Positions 1-11,872 of a DNA stretch of 64,000 bases are shown one piece after another; position 1 is the stretch's first letter; the number at the start of each line of letters is the position of its first letter. A program made the position numbers and the translations under genes. The notes below the pieces were generated by a model that saw only the letters and a program-made list of their open reading frames with translations, had not been told where the DNA came from and did no database searches. The DNA is from Megalonaias nervosa (Eukaryota; Mollusca; Bivalvia; Unionida; Unionidae). The stretch spans positions 48,940 through 112,939 of the forward strand of contig JAECUM010004356.1 of NCBI GenBank assembly GCA_016617855.1, written 5' to 3'.

Positions 1-1501
1 TGCGCACAACAGGGTCCAGTAAAATAGACTGCACTATAAGAGGATGCGAATTGCCGCAGGACCTCCAATTGGTTTCAACAATCGTCACATGTACGTTAAA
101 ACACTTGTGTATTACGTCACTGCTCTCTGCTGTTGTTGATTAGTTTGGCAACCCTGTTTCGTATGGTGTAGTGGAGTAGCATGGAGTCATTGGAGCAGGA
201 AACTAGTCTATCTGTTGATACACCACCCACCAGATTCTTTTCTTTTTTTTTCTTCAAGCATTAGCTACATTTATTTTGTGAAACAATCTTCAACGTTGAA
301 ACTCAATTATTGTTTTGTTCAATTAGTATATTATTGATGCCTTGATTTCACTGCAAGAAATGATGACACTTCTTCTTGTCTTTTTGGATACCTCTAAGTG
401 TTATGTGAGCTGGGCATTGTACAGAAGAAACGAACACAACACCCTTGGGTCGTGGGGTTTATTTAACGTCAATGATACAAGAGAAAAAAAAAACCACAGG
501 AAAACAAAAACCTACAATGAAACAGAACAAATACTTAATATACGACACTAAAACTGAACAGAACAAATACTGAAATATACAATACTACAAACAGGGCAAA
601 TATGATACACAACTCGTACGCCGGTATTTCAATATATAGCAACACGACAATACAAAATGACAACTTGCCAGACACAAAGACCCTTAACTTCCACATAACA
701 CAATTCTTGAGAATTGCATTCGTCATAATAAGCGTAGACACAACGAAAAAGTTGTCATTATCCAGAGACGATACAATGAGCACCTAGTGCATTTATTAAG
801 TTAATGGGGCTCGACATTATCGTCCCTTTCATGTGCCTTGTGCACTGATCGATCACTCACTCACGCGCTCATTCATGGCAAACACGCACCTGGGTCACAT
901 TTAATTTGCAATTTCTATGAAATTCCCTTCCCCACTTCACAGTGATCATTATTTGTGAAACAAAGCTCGTTATTTCACGGAGTATTCATTTTGCTTTGTT
1001 CTCCACCTATCTTTGATCACATTTATGATTGAGGGGGTTAATTTGAGGTAGTCTAATTATATTACATAAACAGTAATATTTATAAATGTTTTATTGATCA
1101 ATTGAAATGAATTCACCTGACGCACTTTGTATTTAATAAAGCACTGCCTCCAGTAGGCGTAGGTGACATTTTCATTGATCGAAATTCCGTTGAATATCGC
1201 TATTTACCGTGTACTAAAAACGTCGTTTGGAAAGAAAATGTAACAAACTTTATGCTCTCTTATTAAAATTTTTTAATTTCATAACGTTGATTAAAATTTC
1301 CAGGTGCTATCTACCATTTTGACTATAACAGTAGCGATATATCAAAGTTTCAATTACCAATTTTGATCGCGATTGTCTTTAAGTTCAACAAATAGGTGTC
1401 AGTTCTTTGGTATCTTCTAATATACAAAAAATGGGATCCATGCTTGACCGCACGTTATAAGCGGGTTCGCGAGTTATCGAAGGAGTGGTATACATACATA
1501 C
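1..1501. other. Intergenic stretch, no gene recognised
   Basis: AT-rich sequence with no ORF that resembles a known family. A short imperfect direct repeat built on gaacagaacaaatact lies near 515-580. A 27-codon ORF starts at the ATG at 181, but it runs into a poly-T-encoded Phe stretch and is not supported. The right edge ends in a few copies of an ATAC-type tetranucleotide that precede the LINE tail. Confidence 0.6.
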
Positions 1502-1553
<52 letters not shown>

Positions 1554-1569
1554 CAATAATAATAATAAT
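1502..1569. repeat. (AAT)n simple-repeat tail of the LINE
   Basis: Over 20 AAT units with two CAA interruptions. It sits directly at the 3' end of the minus-strand LINE and is best read as its tail. Confidence 0.9.
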
Positions 1570-1743
1570 GAGGACCTTGTATAGCGCCTAATCTTTAGAA
1601 GCTCTAAGCGCTTTACAACATTTGACAACACTTTAAAAAAAACATATATAATGATATGATTACAAAAATAAAAACAAACACCACGAAAATAGAAACAGAA
1701 AATATGCTGTAAATATTTAAGTCAAGGACACATTATTAGATCT

Positions 1744-3258
1744 TTAAGTCTGTTCTTGCAGTTGAAATAGGTGAGTTTTAAGAGCGCTCTTGAATGAGAT
1801 CGCTGTGTCTTTGAGTCTAAGTGCAGTGGGTAATTCGTTCCACGTTGCTGGGCCCTGGTATGCAAAAGAGCGTTGTCCATATGATTTCATCTTCATAGTG
1901 GGAATAATGAGAATACGAGTGTCAGAAGAGGAGCGTAAGCATCTTGCTGGTGTGTACACATGGGTGAGGTCAGATAGGTATGTTGGACTGGAGCCCGTCA
2001 GTGAAACGTAGCACAGAGAACAAATTTTGTGTTTAATTCTGGATCGTACGGATAGCCAGTGTAGGGTACAGAGCAGGGGAGAGGCGTGCTCCGATCGTGG
2101 TACTCTAAGGATGATCCCAGCAGCTGTATTTTGAACTTTTTGAAGTTTCTGAAGTAGATATTGAGACGAACCAGACAGAATTGAGTTACAATAGTCCAGT
2201 CTTGAAAGTACTAAGGAACACACAAGTGTTTCAGTGGCATCAACTGAAAGATACTTGCGAATGGAGCTGATTCGTCTCAGCTCAAGATATGCAGCCTTGC
2301 ATATGTTCATGACATGTTGATGCAATGAGATAGTACTGTCAAGAGTGACACTGAGGTTTCGTACTGACTGTGTGAATTTAATGTTGGTGTTGCTGATATT
2401 TATTGTCTGAGGTAAAGGTTGTGAATGAGAAAGTCTTTGTGTTGTAACCAGGATGGCTTCAGTTTTATCATCATTCATCTGCAGCTTGTTACATGTCATC
2501 CAAGATTTCACATCGGAAATGCACCTCTCTACAACTTGATTGGTAGCTTCAACTTCAGCTGGATGGCTAGATGTATATATTTGGGTGTCATCAGCATACA
2601 ATTGGTGAGACACTGGATGATGATCTATGTCACTTGAGAGTGGCTGAGTGTATAGAATGAAGAGAACAGGTCCAAGAACAGACCCCTGTGGAACACCACA
2701 GCATAGATCAACTGGGCTGGAGTGTTTTCCATTTGCGGACACAATTTGTGTCCTGTTGACCAAGTAGGCCTTGAACCATAGTAAGGCCGTATCATGAATG
2801 CCAAATACATGCTGGAGACGGTGAAGTAATATATCATGGTCTATAGTGTCAAATGCTGCAGACAAGTCGAGGAGAGTGAGGACTGTAATCTTTCCGCCAT
2901 CCAAAGCAGAGAGAAGGTCATTGACTACTTTCAGAAGAGTAGTTTCAGTACTGTGGCAAGGGCGATATGCAGACTGTACATTGCTAAAAAGACCGTTTGA
3001 ATTCAGATGAGATACAAGTTGGGATAGAACAACTTTTTCTAAGATTTTTGACATGAATGGGAAATTAGAAACTGGGCGGTAGTTCTTTAAATCATTATGG
3101 TCGAGTGTTGGTTTCTTCAGCAGAGGCTTTACAATGGCAGTTTTGTAAAATGATGGGAATTCCCCAGATGAGAGAGAGGTATTAATAACATCAGTTAGTG
3201 AAGGCAATATTGGATCCAAGCACTCTAGCAGCAGTGACGTCGGAATCGGATCCAGTTC
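1744..3258 (-). pseudogene. LINE reverse transcriptase domain (C-terminal part of the single ORF)
   Basis: Would reverse-transcribe the element RNA at the nicked target. Reading from 3258 down, the frame holds the usual non-LTR RT motifs in order: NYRPVS (motif 1), LLDLSAAFDTIDHDILL (motif A with the first catalytic Asp), GVPQGSVLGPVLF (motif B) and YADDTQIY (motif C with the catalytic Asp pair), then a CR1/L2-type C-terminal region ending near SFKSALKTHLF. All visible catalytic residues are intact. It is in the same frame as the upstream endonuclease and separated from it only by the TGA at 3259-3261. The first ATG after that stop lies inside the domain, so independent translation would lack motif-0 sequence. 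Confidence 0.9.
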
Positions 3259-4869
3259 TCATGACTTTGGTGCACTCTTCATCACGATTGTACGTACTAA
3301 ATCCATAGAGACAGGTTCAAATGCTGCTAACGGTTGCCGCTGAAATTCTGTATCGCAACTGTACGGTGACGACGAGTCAACTGAAATTGTGTTGTCAAGT
3401 TTATCTCTGATGGTTTGTACTTTGTCACTGAAGAAATTTGCAAACCAGTCCGGAAGGTCGACTAGAGAGAAGGTAGCTGGAAGTGGTGTACATTTGTTCC
3501 TTGACATTAGTTTGTTAGTAATCTCAAATAGCTCTTTGCAGCTGGAACTTTCCGTGATCTTAGTGCTGTAGTGGGCTGATTTAGCTGCATGGACTATGTT
3601 TGTGACATTCTTCTTAGCGGCATCATAGATCTGCTTATGAATAGTGAGTCTGGTGGAAAGCCAAAGCCTCTCAGCTTTACGGCGGTCTCTTTTAGCAGTG
3701 CGAAGCTGGTCCATAACACTGCTATACCACGGAGGACACTTCTGAATTGCTACTCTGCACTTGGTTGCTGGGGCATGTTTGTCGAGCAATGAACGCAGGC
3801 AGTTATAAAGTTGTTCTGCTGTAGTAGGTAAGCTAGTTGTTAGGTTTGCTTGGATGTCATGCATTAGTTTGGTTCTGTTTATCATACGGAGGTTTCTCTT
3901 AGTAGCGAATAAAGGTGGAGGGTTAGGGACTGATACGTCAAGATGGCACATAATGCAGAGGTGATCTGATGAAAATTCGTGGGACACCAGGGAGGACTGA
4001 AAAATATTATCATCAGGTCTGGAAAAAATCCAGTCTAATATGTGACCATGTTTATGGGTAGGTTGGCTAAGTGACTGTTTGAGGTTGAAAACGTGAATGG
4101 AATCTAGGAGTTTCGATGTGCATGGGTTTCCAGGACAGTCAAAGTGAAAGTTGAAATCTCCAAGAATAATCAGGTTGCCACCTATCGAATTTCCATACTC
4201 CAGGAGATTCGGAAACTGCTCCAAAAAGAGAGATTCTGTCAGCTTGTTTTTTCTACTAGGAGGAGGGCGGTAGAGGCAGAAAAAATGGACTGACCTTTGT
4301 TCCAATGTGAGTGTAGTTTGGACCAGTTCAAACGATGTGTGGTCGAAATTGAAAGTTGTAGTGTAGTTAAGACTGTTGATCATGGAGGTCTTTGCGATGA
4401 CAGCAATTCCACCTCCGCGAGAGTGGCGGGGGAACGACTTGATGGAGTAACCGATGGGTGTTAGATCCGCGCACTTGGGTTCATCGCCTGATGTTTTTAG
4501 CCATGTTTCTGTCAGGAAAAAGACGTCGATATTCTGATCGTTGATAAAATTAACTATTTCTGTGCACTTTTTCGATGGTCCTACTGATTGGGCATTGAAT
4601 AATGAGATGCGCAGTGGTATCTCTTCGATAGCTGACACAAGGGTTGACGATTTAATTGGAATTTGGATTAGGTTGTCTATATTAACGGCCGAATTTTTAA
4701 ATTTCTGCGCCGGAAAGGGCGAAAGGGAGATAACTGGAATTCTTCTTCCTGTTCTACGCCGGCCAGCTTTGAAACAACGCTTCTTTTTTCGCTTCCGTTT
4801 ACAGTTATGGAATGATGAATGTAGTCCCAGATCGTTTAGTCTAGTGCACAATGTAGTGTGGAGAGCCAA
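3259..4869 (-). pseudogene. LINE apurinic-like endonuclease domain (N-terminal part of the ORF, ends at premature TGA)
   Basis: Encodes the target-site nickase of the LINE. After a basic N-terminus (KRKRKKKR near residue 25) come APE-type motifs: FNAQSV, LTETWL (catalytic Glu), LGDFN and SSDH (catalytic Asp-His). The frame ends in MKSAPKS followed by TGA, and the very next codons continue the conserved connection into the reverse transcriptase, so the TGA is a point nonsense change rather than the natural end. No ATG opens this frame: it starts after a TGA at about 4882 and the first Met is well inside, so the initiation codon is uncertain (TTG at 4869 is only a frame limit). A basic-rich leader frame (5109-4882) is in register upstream but is stopped. 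Confidence 0.88.
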
Positions 4870-5183
4870 GGAGTGGTCATTTCACGCAATTAATGAGGGT
4901 CCGTCATAGCATAAACGGGTGGACTGGCGAGTATCACGTGATGGCGGCTTGTTCGATAACAAAGGAAGCCGCAACAGCGGAGCAAGACAGCTGAGAAAAA
5001 GTCTAATTTTTCTCGTTTCCAATACAAGAAGATGAAGAAACACATTCGAAAAGAACAGCCAGTGCATGATGAACACAATAACGCAGACGAAGACAGACAA
5101 CAAGCACATAGATCATGAAAACGGCACAAAAATCCGGACAGCTGCCTCAAGCCGGTTAAGCGATAGCGGCCATCTTGAACATG

Positions 5184-5229
5184 CATACATACATACATAC
5201 ATACATACATACATACATACATACATACA
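5184..5229. repeat. (CATA)n tetranucleotide microsatellite
   Basis: About 11 units, adjoining the 5' end of the LINE. The same motif in short form flanks the LINE's other end. Confidence 0.95.
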
Positions 5230-5347
5230 CATGGATTGTTCCGTAATCACTTTCAAAGGTAACATAAAGTCCTTTGACTTTATTTACTTTTGTGAGTGAT
5301 TAGGTAAAATTGACACATCAATAAATAGCCAACAATGAATCATTTAA

Positions 5348-5348
<1 letters not shown>

Positions 5349-5391
<43 letters not shown>

Positions 5392-5416
5392 ATAATAATA
5401 ATAATAATGATAATAA
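5349..5416. repeat. (ACT)n followed by (AAT)n trinucleotide microsatellite
   Basis: A run of ACT units passes directly into AAT units with one GAT interruption. Confidence 0.95.
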
Positions 5417-6031
5417 TAATAAACTGTTCAAGATAACAGATGCAGCAATGTTTTTGAATGACAGTGTTATAACTTTTGAGGAATTATTGTAAAAAATGGT
5501 GTTGTTTCAATCAAAATAGGAATATAAATAAGTGAAAACAGTTTATTAATCTAGTTAGTAATGGCTTACCCAATGTACTTCTAAACCCAATTAGACAAAA
5601 TGACAAATAAAAGCCAAATGTTTTCCTAAATGTTTGCTTTTTATTGTTTATTTTTATTTTAAGTCTAAGGACTAGTATTCTCAGCCATTAGGCAAAAAAG
5701 AGAGAGAAAAAAAAAGACAAAAAAAAGAGAGTAAAAAATGCGTGTTCCAGTCGCCCGACCACCCCTGTTTCTCATCGCTGACCCTAGCACTCCTGGCCAA
5801 ATTTTCAAACCAGTGCTCTAAAGTGCATTTAATTTCCAGTTTGAATCAGGTGATTACTGGCAAATGATCGATAAACAGACGCCATATAGATTCCATGCTA
5901 TGTAAGGGAAGTTACTATGATATTGTGGGTAATACGAGAGCATACACTTTTCCTAATGTTGGAAACATGATATACCAGTAGCGAATGGGGCCACTTTAGT
6001 GACAATGGGAATGTCGATACAAAACCCCCCT
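5417..6031. other. Intergenic stretch, no gene recognised
   Basis: No supported coding sequence. An A-rich patch lies at about 5695-5740, and a diverged partial unit of the following minisatellite begins near 5978. Confidence 0.6.
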
Positions 6032-6230
6032 GGGCCACTTTAGCGACAATGGGAATTTAGCATGGGAATTTAATGGGCCACTTTAGCGACAATGGGAATT
6101 TAGCATGGGAATTTAATGAGCCACTCTAGCAACAATATGAATTTAACATGGGAATTTAATGGGCCACTTTAGCGACAATGGGAATTTAACATGGGGATTA
6201 TTGGGCCTGTTTAGCATCAAGGGGAATTGA
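6032..6230. repeat. 43-bp minisatellite, about 4.5 units
   Basis: Units start with gggccactttagcgacaatg and contain two gggaattta blocks. Units 1 and 2 (6032-6074, 6075-6117) are identical or nearly so, unit 3 is diverged, unit 4 is close to consensus, and a degraded fifth unit ends near 6230. A further diverged partial copy lies at about 5978-6012. Confidence 0.9.
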
Positions 6231-6662
6231 ACTTATAGAGACATATATTGAGATATAGACATAGAAAAATGGTTAAAGACAGAGACAGAGACATAGACAA
6301 ACAAACAAATAGGGTAAATATTGAGTAAATCTTTTTGAGGCAATGGAGCGGCCCTGAATAGGGTTATTTGGCCTTTTGTTAACACCATTCCGTTAACATA
6401 GAGGGCGTCGCACAGATCTTCTCTTCCTCAAACTTCGTCTGACCTCTGGACCATAGATTAAGACTCTCCAGACAGGCTTGTCTCTCCACATAGATTATTC
6501 TTTTCCAAAGGGCTATCTCAGTCATCTTGGTAATTGCCCATGATGATTTGACTTACATGGGATAGTCCAGGTGGAACACAATCGACGGTAGGAGGGTAGA
6601 TGATTCTACGTTAGTCAACACCTTGTGACGAGAACAGGTGAAGGGAATGAAGTGAACTGCAG

Positions 6663-6672
6663 CTATTTATAG
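6663..6672 (+). promoter_or_regulatory. TATA-like box (ctatttatag)
   Basis: A TATA-type hexamer in a GC-richer local context about 170 bases upstream of the ATG at 6843. The spacing would allow a start site near 6695-6700 and a ~145-base leader. Only position and motif support this. Confidence 0.3.
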
Positions 6673-6842
6673 TGGAAGAGCAGATCCAAACGGATGGAGT
6701 TCTTTCACCAATCCAATCACGTTGCAAAATTCAGTCACAGTACTGAGTCTGTCTTCCAATCCGAAGAGAGTTAACTGTGACGTCCCATTCCTTGCATAGA
6801 TTCACTAGCGTCTGTGCGCAGTGAATCAATGCGACAGAGAAC

Positions 6843-7206
6843 ATGACAGAAACTAAGAAGACGATGAACTGGGGTGCACCGGCCGTGGAGACAAAAAGTG
6901 ATGGCATAGCACTGGCTACCAAAGCAAATATGGTCCTACTTCCAGAAGAGACCAATTTTAATTGGGATTTAGTGGATTTTCTCTCTTCTTCACAAGAATT
7001 TCTTCCTGTACCAGCACCTTTACCGCCTTCTCCCCTACCGTACGTCGAGGATTTTTATCAGAGACAGAAAGAAGAATTGGAGAAATATTTCCAACAGTAG
7101 AAAGAAGCAGAACAAGCTTTTCGCCTTCAACAGCAACAGCGAGAAAAAGAAGAGGCAAGAAGGAAACGACACGAAGAAGAAGAAAAGCAGAGAAGAAACA
7201 AGGTCT
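6843..7206 (+). pseudogene. Unrecognised ORF with a Glu/Gln/Arg-rich coiled-coil region, interrupted
   Basis: I do not recognise a family. From the ATG at 6843 the frame encodes 85 residues: a neutral N-terminal part, an acidic/hydrophobic patch (FNWDLVDFLSSS), a short proline run (residues about 56-66) and a Lys/Glu-rich end. It stops at TAG (7098-7100), but the same frame continues for about 35 more codons with a strongly coiled-coil-like Gln/Glu/Arg composition (QQQQREKEEARRKRHEEEE) until a TGA near 7206, which suggests a nonsense change inside a longer protein. Further codon-like sequence in another frame reaches a TGA near 7450 (contains VLGRGKGIRQLKL). It could be a remnant of a mobile-element accessory gene or the 5' exon of a host gene. 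Confidence 0.35.
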
Positions 7207-7452
7207 GAGAGAGAAGGAGGACAGTCAACGTCAAAGGAGTTTGAAACAAATGTATCAGACTTCTTTATTATGACCCAAGAGAAAAAGACCTTCCTGAGCC
7301 AAACAGCTCAACCCCGTTCACACACCTACTATGTTTGAGATACCCACTCCAGTGATTTCTACCAAATCATCGACAGGAGCAGATCCAGAAGTAGTCCTTG
7401 GCCGTGGCAAAGGGATAAGACAGTTAAAGCTCATTAATTCCTGTTCTTGAGT

Positions 7453-9130
7453 TTGTTTGTTTTTTAAAAATAAACACCCAACGGTCCTTTTCAGGGCTAT
7501 CCACTTCTCTCGAAAAGAGATAGTATTCATTTTCCAAAATCAGTTAAAACTTAAAATCCCATTTTCCCCATGATGTACGTCTGTGAATGCATGAGTGTTG
7601 GTCCTTATTCTAAAAAGTCAAAACCAAGAGACACTTAAAGGCACAATAGTGCAGCTGAGGGTGAATTTTCTTGCAAAAATGTTGCGACATTTATGGATAT
7701 CAACTGATTAAATACTATTTAAAGGGCAATTCTGGGGTAATATCAAGTCCTTAGAGGTTTTTATAATGAAATACGAGCTATCTAAAATCTTCGTACGTAG
7801 CGTAACGAATCTATCGTCTCCATATTGGAATCGCGCTCGGCAGTGATCGGCAGATTCCGAACGAATAACATACACTATTCCGGTGACCGAAATTTGCATA
7901 ATTATATGCCAAATTGTGTACCCTGAAGTTGATGACATAAAACACAACCACGCTACGAAACCCCGCAAAATGTCAACAACAGTGAGTACGATCTTCTTCA
8001 GATCTCGTTCTTTTCTCCTTATCCGTTTCTCCTTATCCTTTCCTTTCTACTTTTAATTTTGAGAGAAAACACTGAAATTTATTTAGAACTACTCTTATAG
8101 TTATATTTTAAAAGTTTTTGTGGTACGAGAATGATTTAAATCGACGTGCTTGTACAGTATTGCAAAAACCCAAAAGTACTAGATTTCTTGTATAGTATTC
8201 ACACTCTCTCACTCCCCCCCCCCCAATTTTATAAATGAAAATCATCTAGGATATTTAAAAATGCACAAAACTTAGTAATTTCATTAATCGATTTATAAAT
8301 TCTCACCAGACTGTCACCATTGGACCTCTAACACTCTCATCTTTCTGGCGTTTCAAACAAAGCGGAAGCGAATTCGTGGTATGCTTCTCCAAGTTAATAC
8401 CTTACATACACAAGGTTTTAAATAAGAGTTTTATTAAAATTTGCGACTGGAGTATGGAATCCAGGTCCAAAACTCCGGGCCAGATCATAACAAGTACACA
8501 CGCAGAAACGTACAGTCACTTGTCACTTTAAGCTTGACCACAGTTTTCTTTGTTTCCCTTTGCCTCATTAGCGCTTCAGAGACCCCCACATTTTTAATTT
8601 GACCCCCAGTTTTGATACCAAAGCTTTTTTTTAGCCAGTCTAACCCCCAGTTTTGACACCAAAGAGATTTTTGACTCAGACTTGTAGCCCTGGGGGATAC
8701 ATTGGTTTCATCCTTGCGCATGTTTATAGGGTATTATCCACCCTCAGTAAATATACAGAGATTTTTCTTTGGTACCCATCGAGGAAATTTTGGACCCCCC
8801 ACCAACACTTGACCTGATCCAGCCCAAAAAACGTCCATCAAATCATAACCTCGCATGTGTTAATTTCTGATTCTCAAATAGCACCGTATTCCTGCAAGTT
8901 TGATAAGTAAGTATGAATACATTAGTTGTCAAATTATGAAATACTTTTACATATCAAAATTCATTACAGAGACAACTGGACCACTGTAGTAATTATAATA
9001 TGTAATAGAGAAGATACACAGCAAATTATAAACTCAAATGTAGAAACTTTGTTATTACCTAGACTGAAATCAGGTCACTTTCAAGCTCAAGTCCAGAGCA
9101 ACCTTTAAGAGGGAGAGGGAGAGGAAGGAT
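7453..9130. other. Non-coding stretch upstream of the P2X7-like gene
   Basis: No supported gene. It holds repeat copy 1 (8190-8375), a diverged two-unit tandem near 8590-8680 built on ccccagttttgayaccaaag, and a C-tract at 8213-8224. At 7971 there is ATGTCAACAACA followed directly by a good splice-donor sequence (gtgagt), which could be an upstream first exon, but nothing else supports it. Confidence 0.5.
8190..8375 (+). repeat. Dispersed ~200-bp repeat, copy 1 (left outer copy)
   Basis: Shares a co-linear series of blocks with 17811-18005 (same strand) and with 18361-18560 (reverse complement): a gtatagt start, a C-tract, an aaaat/aaaaatgcac block, an acttagt block, cattaatcgatttata, an acctgact-like block and a final gcggaagc. 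This is the most diverged of the three copies. Confidence 0.6.
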
Positions 9131-9171
9131 GAGGCGTGGAGCAAGAACCAGAGGGAGAAGAGGAGGAAGAC

Positions 9172-11872
9172 ATGCTGTGCAGCCTGAAAACAGCTGACCA
9201 AGCTCTACACATAGTTCAAACAAGGCAGACAAGAATGAGGGTAATTGTTTATTTATATCTTGCAAAACAAGTATTGATACATATTAAAAAATGTTTGGTA
9301 CCTGGCAAAGACTCTAATATATACAAGTCAGTAGTGTTTTGCACAACTTAGAAAATGCATACTTCTATTGAAGGATTATTTTATCAAACAATGTATGTTT
9401 AAACTGCTTTACATTTTGTTTCTACTCACCACCCCACCCCAATATCATTTGATAAAGGAAGACCATGCACAGGTACCACTGAAAATACAGAGGCCACCTC
9501 GTTTACATGGCCGCTTTATATAATACATGTCATCTATTTTGTCATTGTGAGTCACTGTACTTATTGATATAGGGATTTTGGTTTAGGAGTTCAAGCAACC
9601 ATACGTAGCAAAATACACAGAGTGATGTAAATAAATGCTTGTGGTACAATTTTAAATTCCTGTGATAATCAAAATATACACTAGCTAAAATCATTTCATA
9701 TGTAGGTAGAAGTGATCTATACTAGTGGCATACAAAACAAATATTTAATACTGTTAAGGTCGAGATGCCCTTTTTCCAATTTAAGTAATAAATTTATAAT
9801 TTTTATTTTCCAAAATTTCAAAATAGTAACAACAGTCTATGCGATCTTACTTTGGAGTTCAGCGATTAGACCTGACTAAAATATTGCAGTTTTAAAAAGA
9901 AATTAGACCTGTATATAATTCATATATCCATTTAAGTCTTGTAAAATAATGACTACACGTTTATTCTTCTGTTTTAAAAATGATGCATGCCTTAAGGTGT
10001 ATTTGTAAAACCCCAAAATATATTAAGATAATATTATATATGCACTATCATGATAAACATAAAATGTTAAGAATCCTAGAATGTTTTATTTGCCCAGAAT
10101 TTAGGCTGACATGAAGGCTTGCAAGAAACAGAAATTTAATTTCATATTTGATATATCATTTTGGGTATGAATTTTAATTGCCCAGACTGCTTAATATTAA
10201 ATTTTTGGTGAACACTGAAAATGATTTCTATAAAAAAAGATTTCTTCGTGTAATGGCAATTTTGAAACTGCTTTTATTATTTCAATAACGTTTATGTTAT
10301 TGCCAAAGCTTAAAATTTGTATGTATAAAATATATATCACAAAAGGTGTGAATAAATTTACAGGTATGTGGGCTACATTACAGAAAACCTCTTTCTCTAT
10401 ACATGATATGTGTAGCAACTGCCTATGAATATGTAACTTACACTTTGTACCAATAAAATCAAAATACCGCATCCATTTACACACAGAATTAAACCTTTGG
10501 TACTTGCTTTTACAATACAACATTTGCAATCACTTCTTTTTCCAAGGTGGACTTGCAAAGATTGATACCTGATGTTAATACATGATTGGTGTAAATGTTG
10601 AAATTTTCCACGGTATCGTGATTTTAGCTTTAAAGTTTTTTATACGACATACGTACGGGGACTCAGTATGCTTAATCTTTGAAACAGATTCCAGGAGATC
10701 ATAAGAAATGTGGAGCCAGAACGGCTGAGGGAACTGTTCCTACAGATGTTGCAGTTCCACCCCAGCCTTGTCTTTAATGTTTTGGAGCCAGGATCAAGAC
10801 AGTGTGGTGGTTATCACCCAACCCCTGACACAGGATTACCAGATTGGTGTGTGTGTGAAAAATGTAGGGAGATGCCCACAGACCTGGAAAAGGTGTGTTG
10901 TGAGAGACAGCACTGCATATAACTTTTGCCGGTAATGAATATATCAACTTTTGTTTAGAATGCATATTGTTGCTTTACGCATTATTCTTAATATGCTTAA
11001 AAGTTTATTTAATGCAGAAAGTTTCATGAATTTTAGCGAGACTGCTTACCAAATGAGACATGCTTAGATTATTTCTTTGCAACCAATTTGAATGAATTTT
11101 AAAATTGTAAGCCGTCCAAAAACAGACATCCATACATATGCAAATGATAAGGAGTTTTGTTTTTACAATTGATCTTCATCGAGTAGATTCTATTCATTAC
11201 CTGGTTTCAATGTGGGTACCTCACTATGCTAAACAAATCTAAGCTGATGATACAAAGATAACATTCTTGTGTAAATATTATCTTCATCTGCAATCAGCCA
11301 TTCCTGTTTGATCCTGATGCAGGTGTCTCTGACTTCTAGAAATGCTCCCGAAACACTTTGAGCTGTCCGTCTTAATATAAACTACACTTAATATCAGTTC
11401 TAGTTGTAATATCAGTTCTCAGCGCTCATGCCAAAATAAAAACCGTGTGCTGTTTTGATCCATGTTTATTTTACAGTGGAATTTGCTGATGAAAGATGAA
11501 TAAAATTTGAATAAGTGCATGTTCCTATTATTTTTTAAAATATATTTTTTACAATTTTGAAATAGCATATTACAAATTGGAATTATTTTTCAGGACTTTC
11601 AAGTTCTATTCCTTGATGAGGCTGTACTTGCCTTGGCCAGGATGTACAGATGGGATATTCTTGTCCTCAACGATGAAGTTGACTTGATAAGCGCCAACAG
11701 GCATGCAGCTTATAGGCAGTTCATATTATGGCAGCATGGAAGGCTGGGGTCTGGAGAGAGATATGTCATTCCCCTTGCTGTGCATGGCGGATACGTGACA
11801 AATATCCGGATGCTTTTGGACAATACACTGGCTTCATCCCCTCTAGGCTTGCATGCACTTAAACACTTCTAG
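9172..11872 (+). pseudogene. Stand-alone P2X7-receptor-type C-terminal (ballast) domain gene, three exons, broken
   Basis: Encodes the cysteine-rich zinc-binding domain known from the cytoplasmic tail of vertebrate P2X7 receptors, without any ion-channel part. Three segments fit together: 9172-9240 (ends AGG before gtaatt, phase 0), 10695-10931 (acceptor ttccag, donor gtaatg) and 11594-11872 (acceptor tttttcag). The second exon carries LRELFLQMLQFHPSLVFNVLE and the Cys cluster WCVCEKCREMPTDLEKVCC; the third carries VLFLDEAVLALARM and YRQFILWQHGRLGSGERYVI. Two lesions are visible: an in-frame TAA at 10920-10922 near the end of exon 2, and a one-base loss near 11775-11785 that throws the conserved CAWRIRDKY stretch into another frame, where it runs intact to its own TAA. 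Conservation around both lesions suggests recent death. The start codon is uncertain because an upstream Arg/Gly-rich frame is closed by a TGA at 9130. The gene faces the minus-strand gene at 12.2-18.8 kb tail to tail, about 300 bases apart. Family assignment is from motif recognition. Confidence 0.8.

Larger units (their letters stand above)
1502..5183 (-). mobile_element. CR1/L2-like non-LTR retrotransposon, nearly full length
   Basis: The element reads on the minus strand: about 300 bases of 5' leader (5183-4880), one long endonuclease-reverse transcriptase frame (4869-1744), a short 3' UTR (about 1743-1570) and a simple (ATT)n tail (1569-1502, minus-strand sense). The 3' UTR contains a GCGCTATACAAGG-like segment just before the tail, the arrangement seen in CR1/L2-superfamily LINEs. 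Both edges abut the same tetranucleotide motif (catacatacata at about 1490-1501, and a long run at 5184-5229), so the insertion seems to have gone into an ATAC-type microsatellite. Clade assignment comes from the reverse transcriptase motifs and tail type; a phylogeny would be needed to fix it. The only obvious coding lesion is a TGA at 3259-3261. Confidence 0.85.

Noticed and set aside
1396..1584. ORF ending in poly-Asn
   Set aside because: Translation of the (AAT)n tail of the LINE.
9172..11872. A complete P2X ion-channel gene
   Set aside because: There is no extracellular cysteine-rich loop and no transmembrane segment; only the C-terminal domain type is present.
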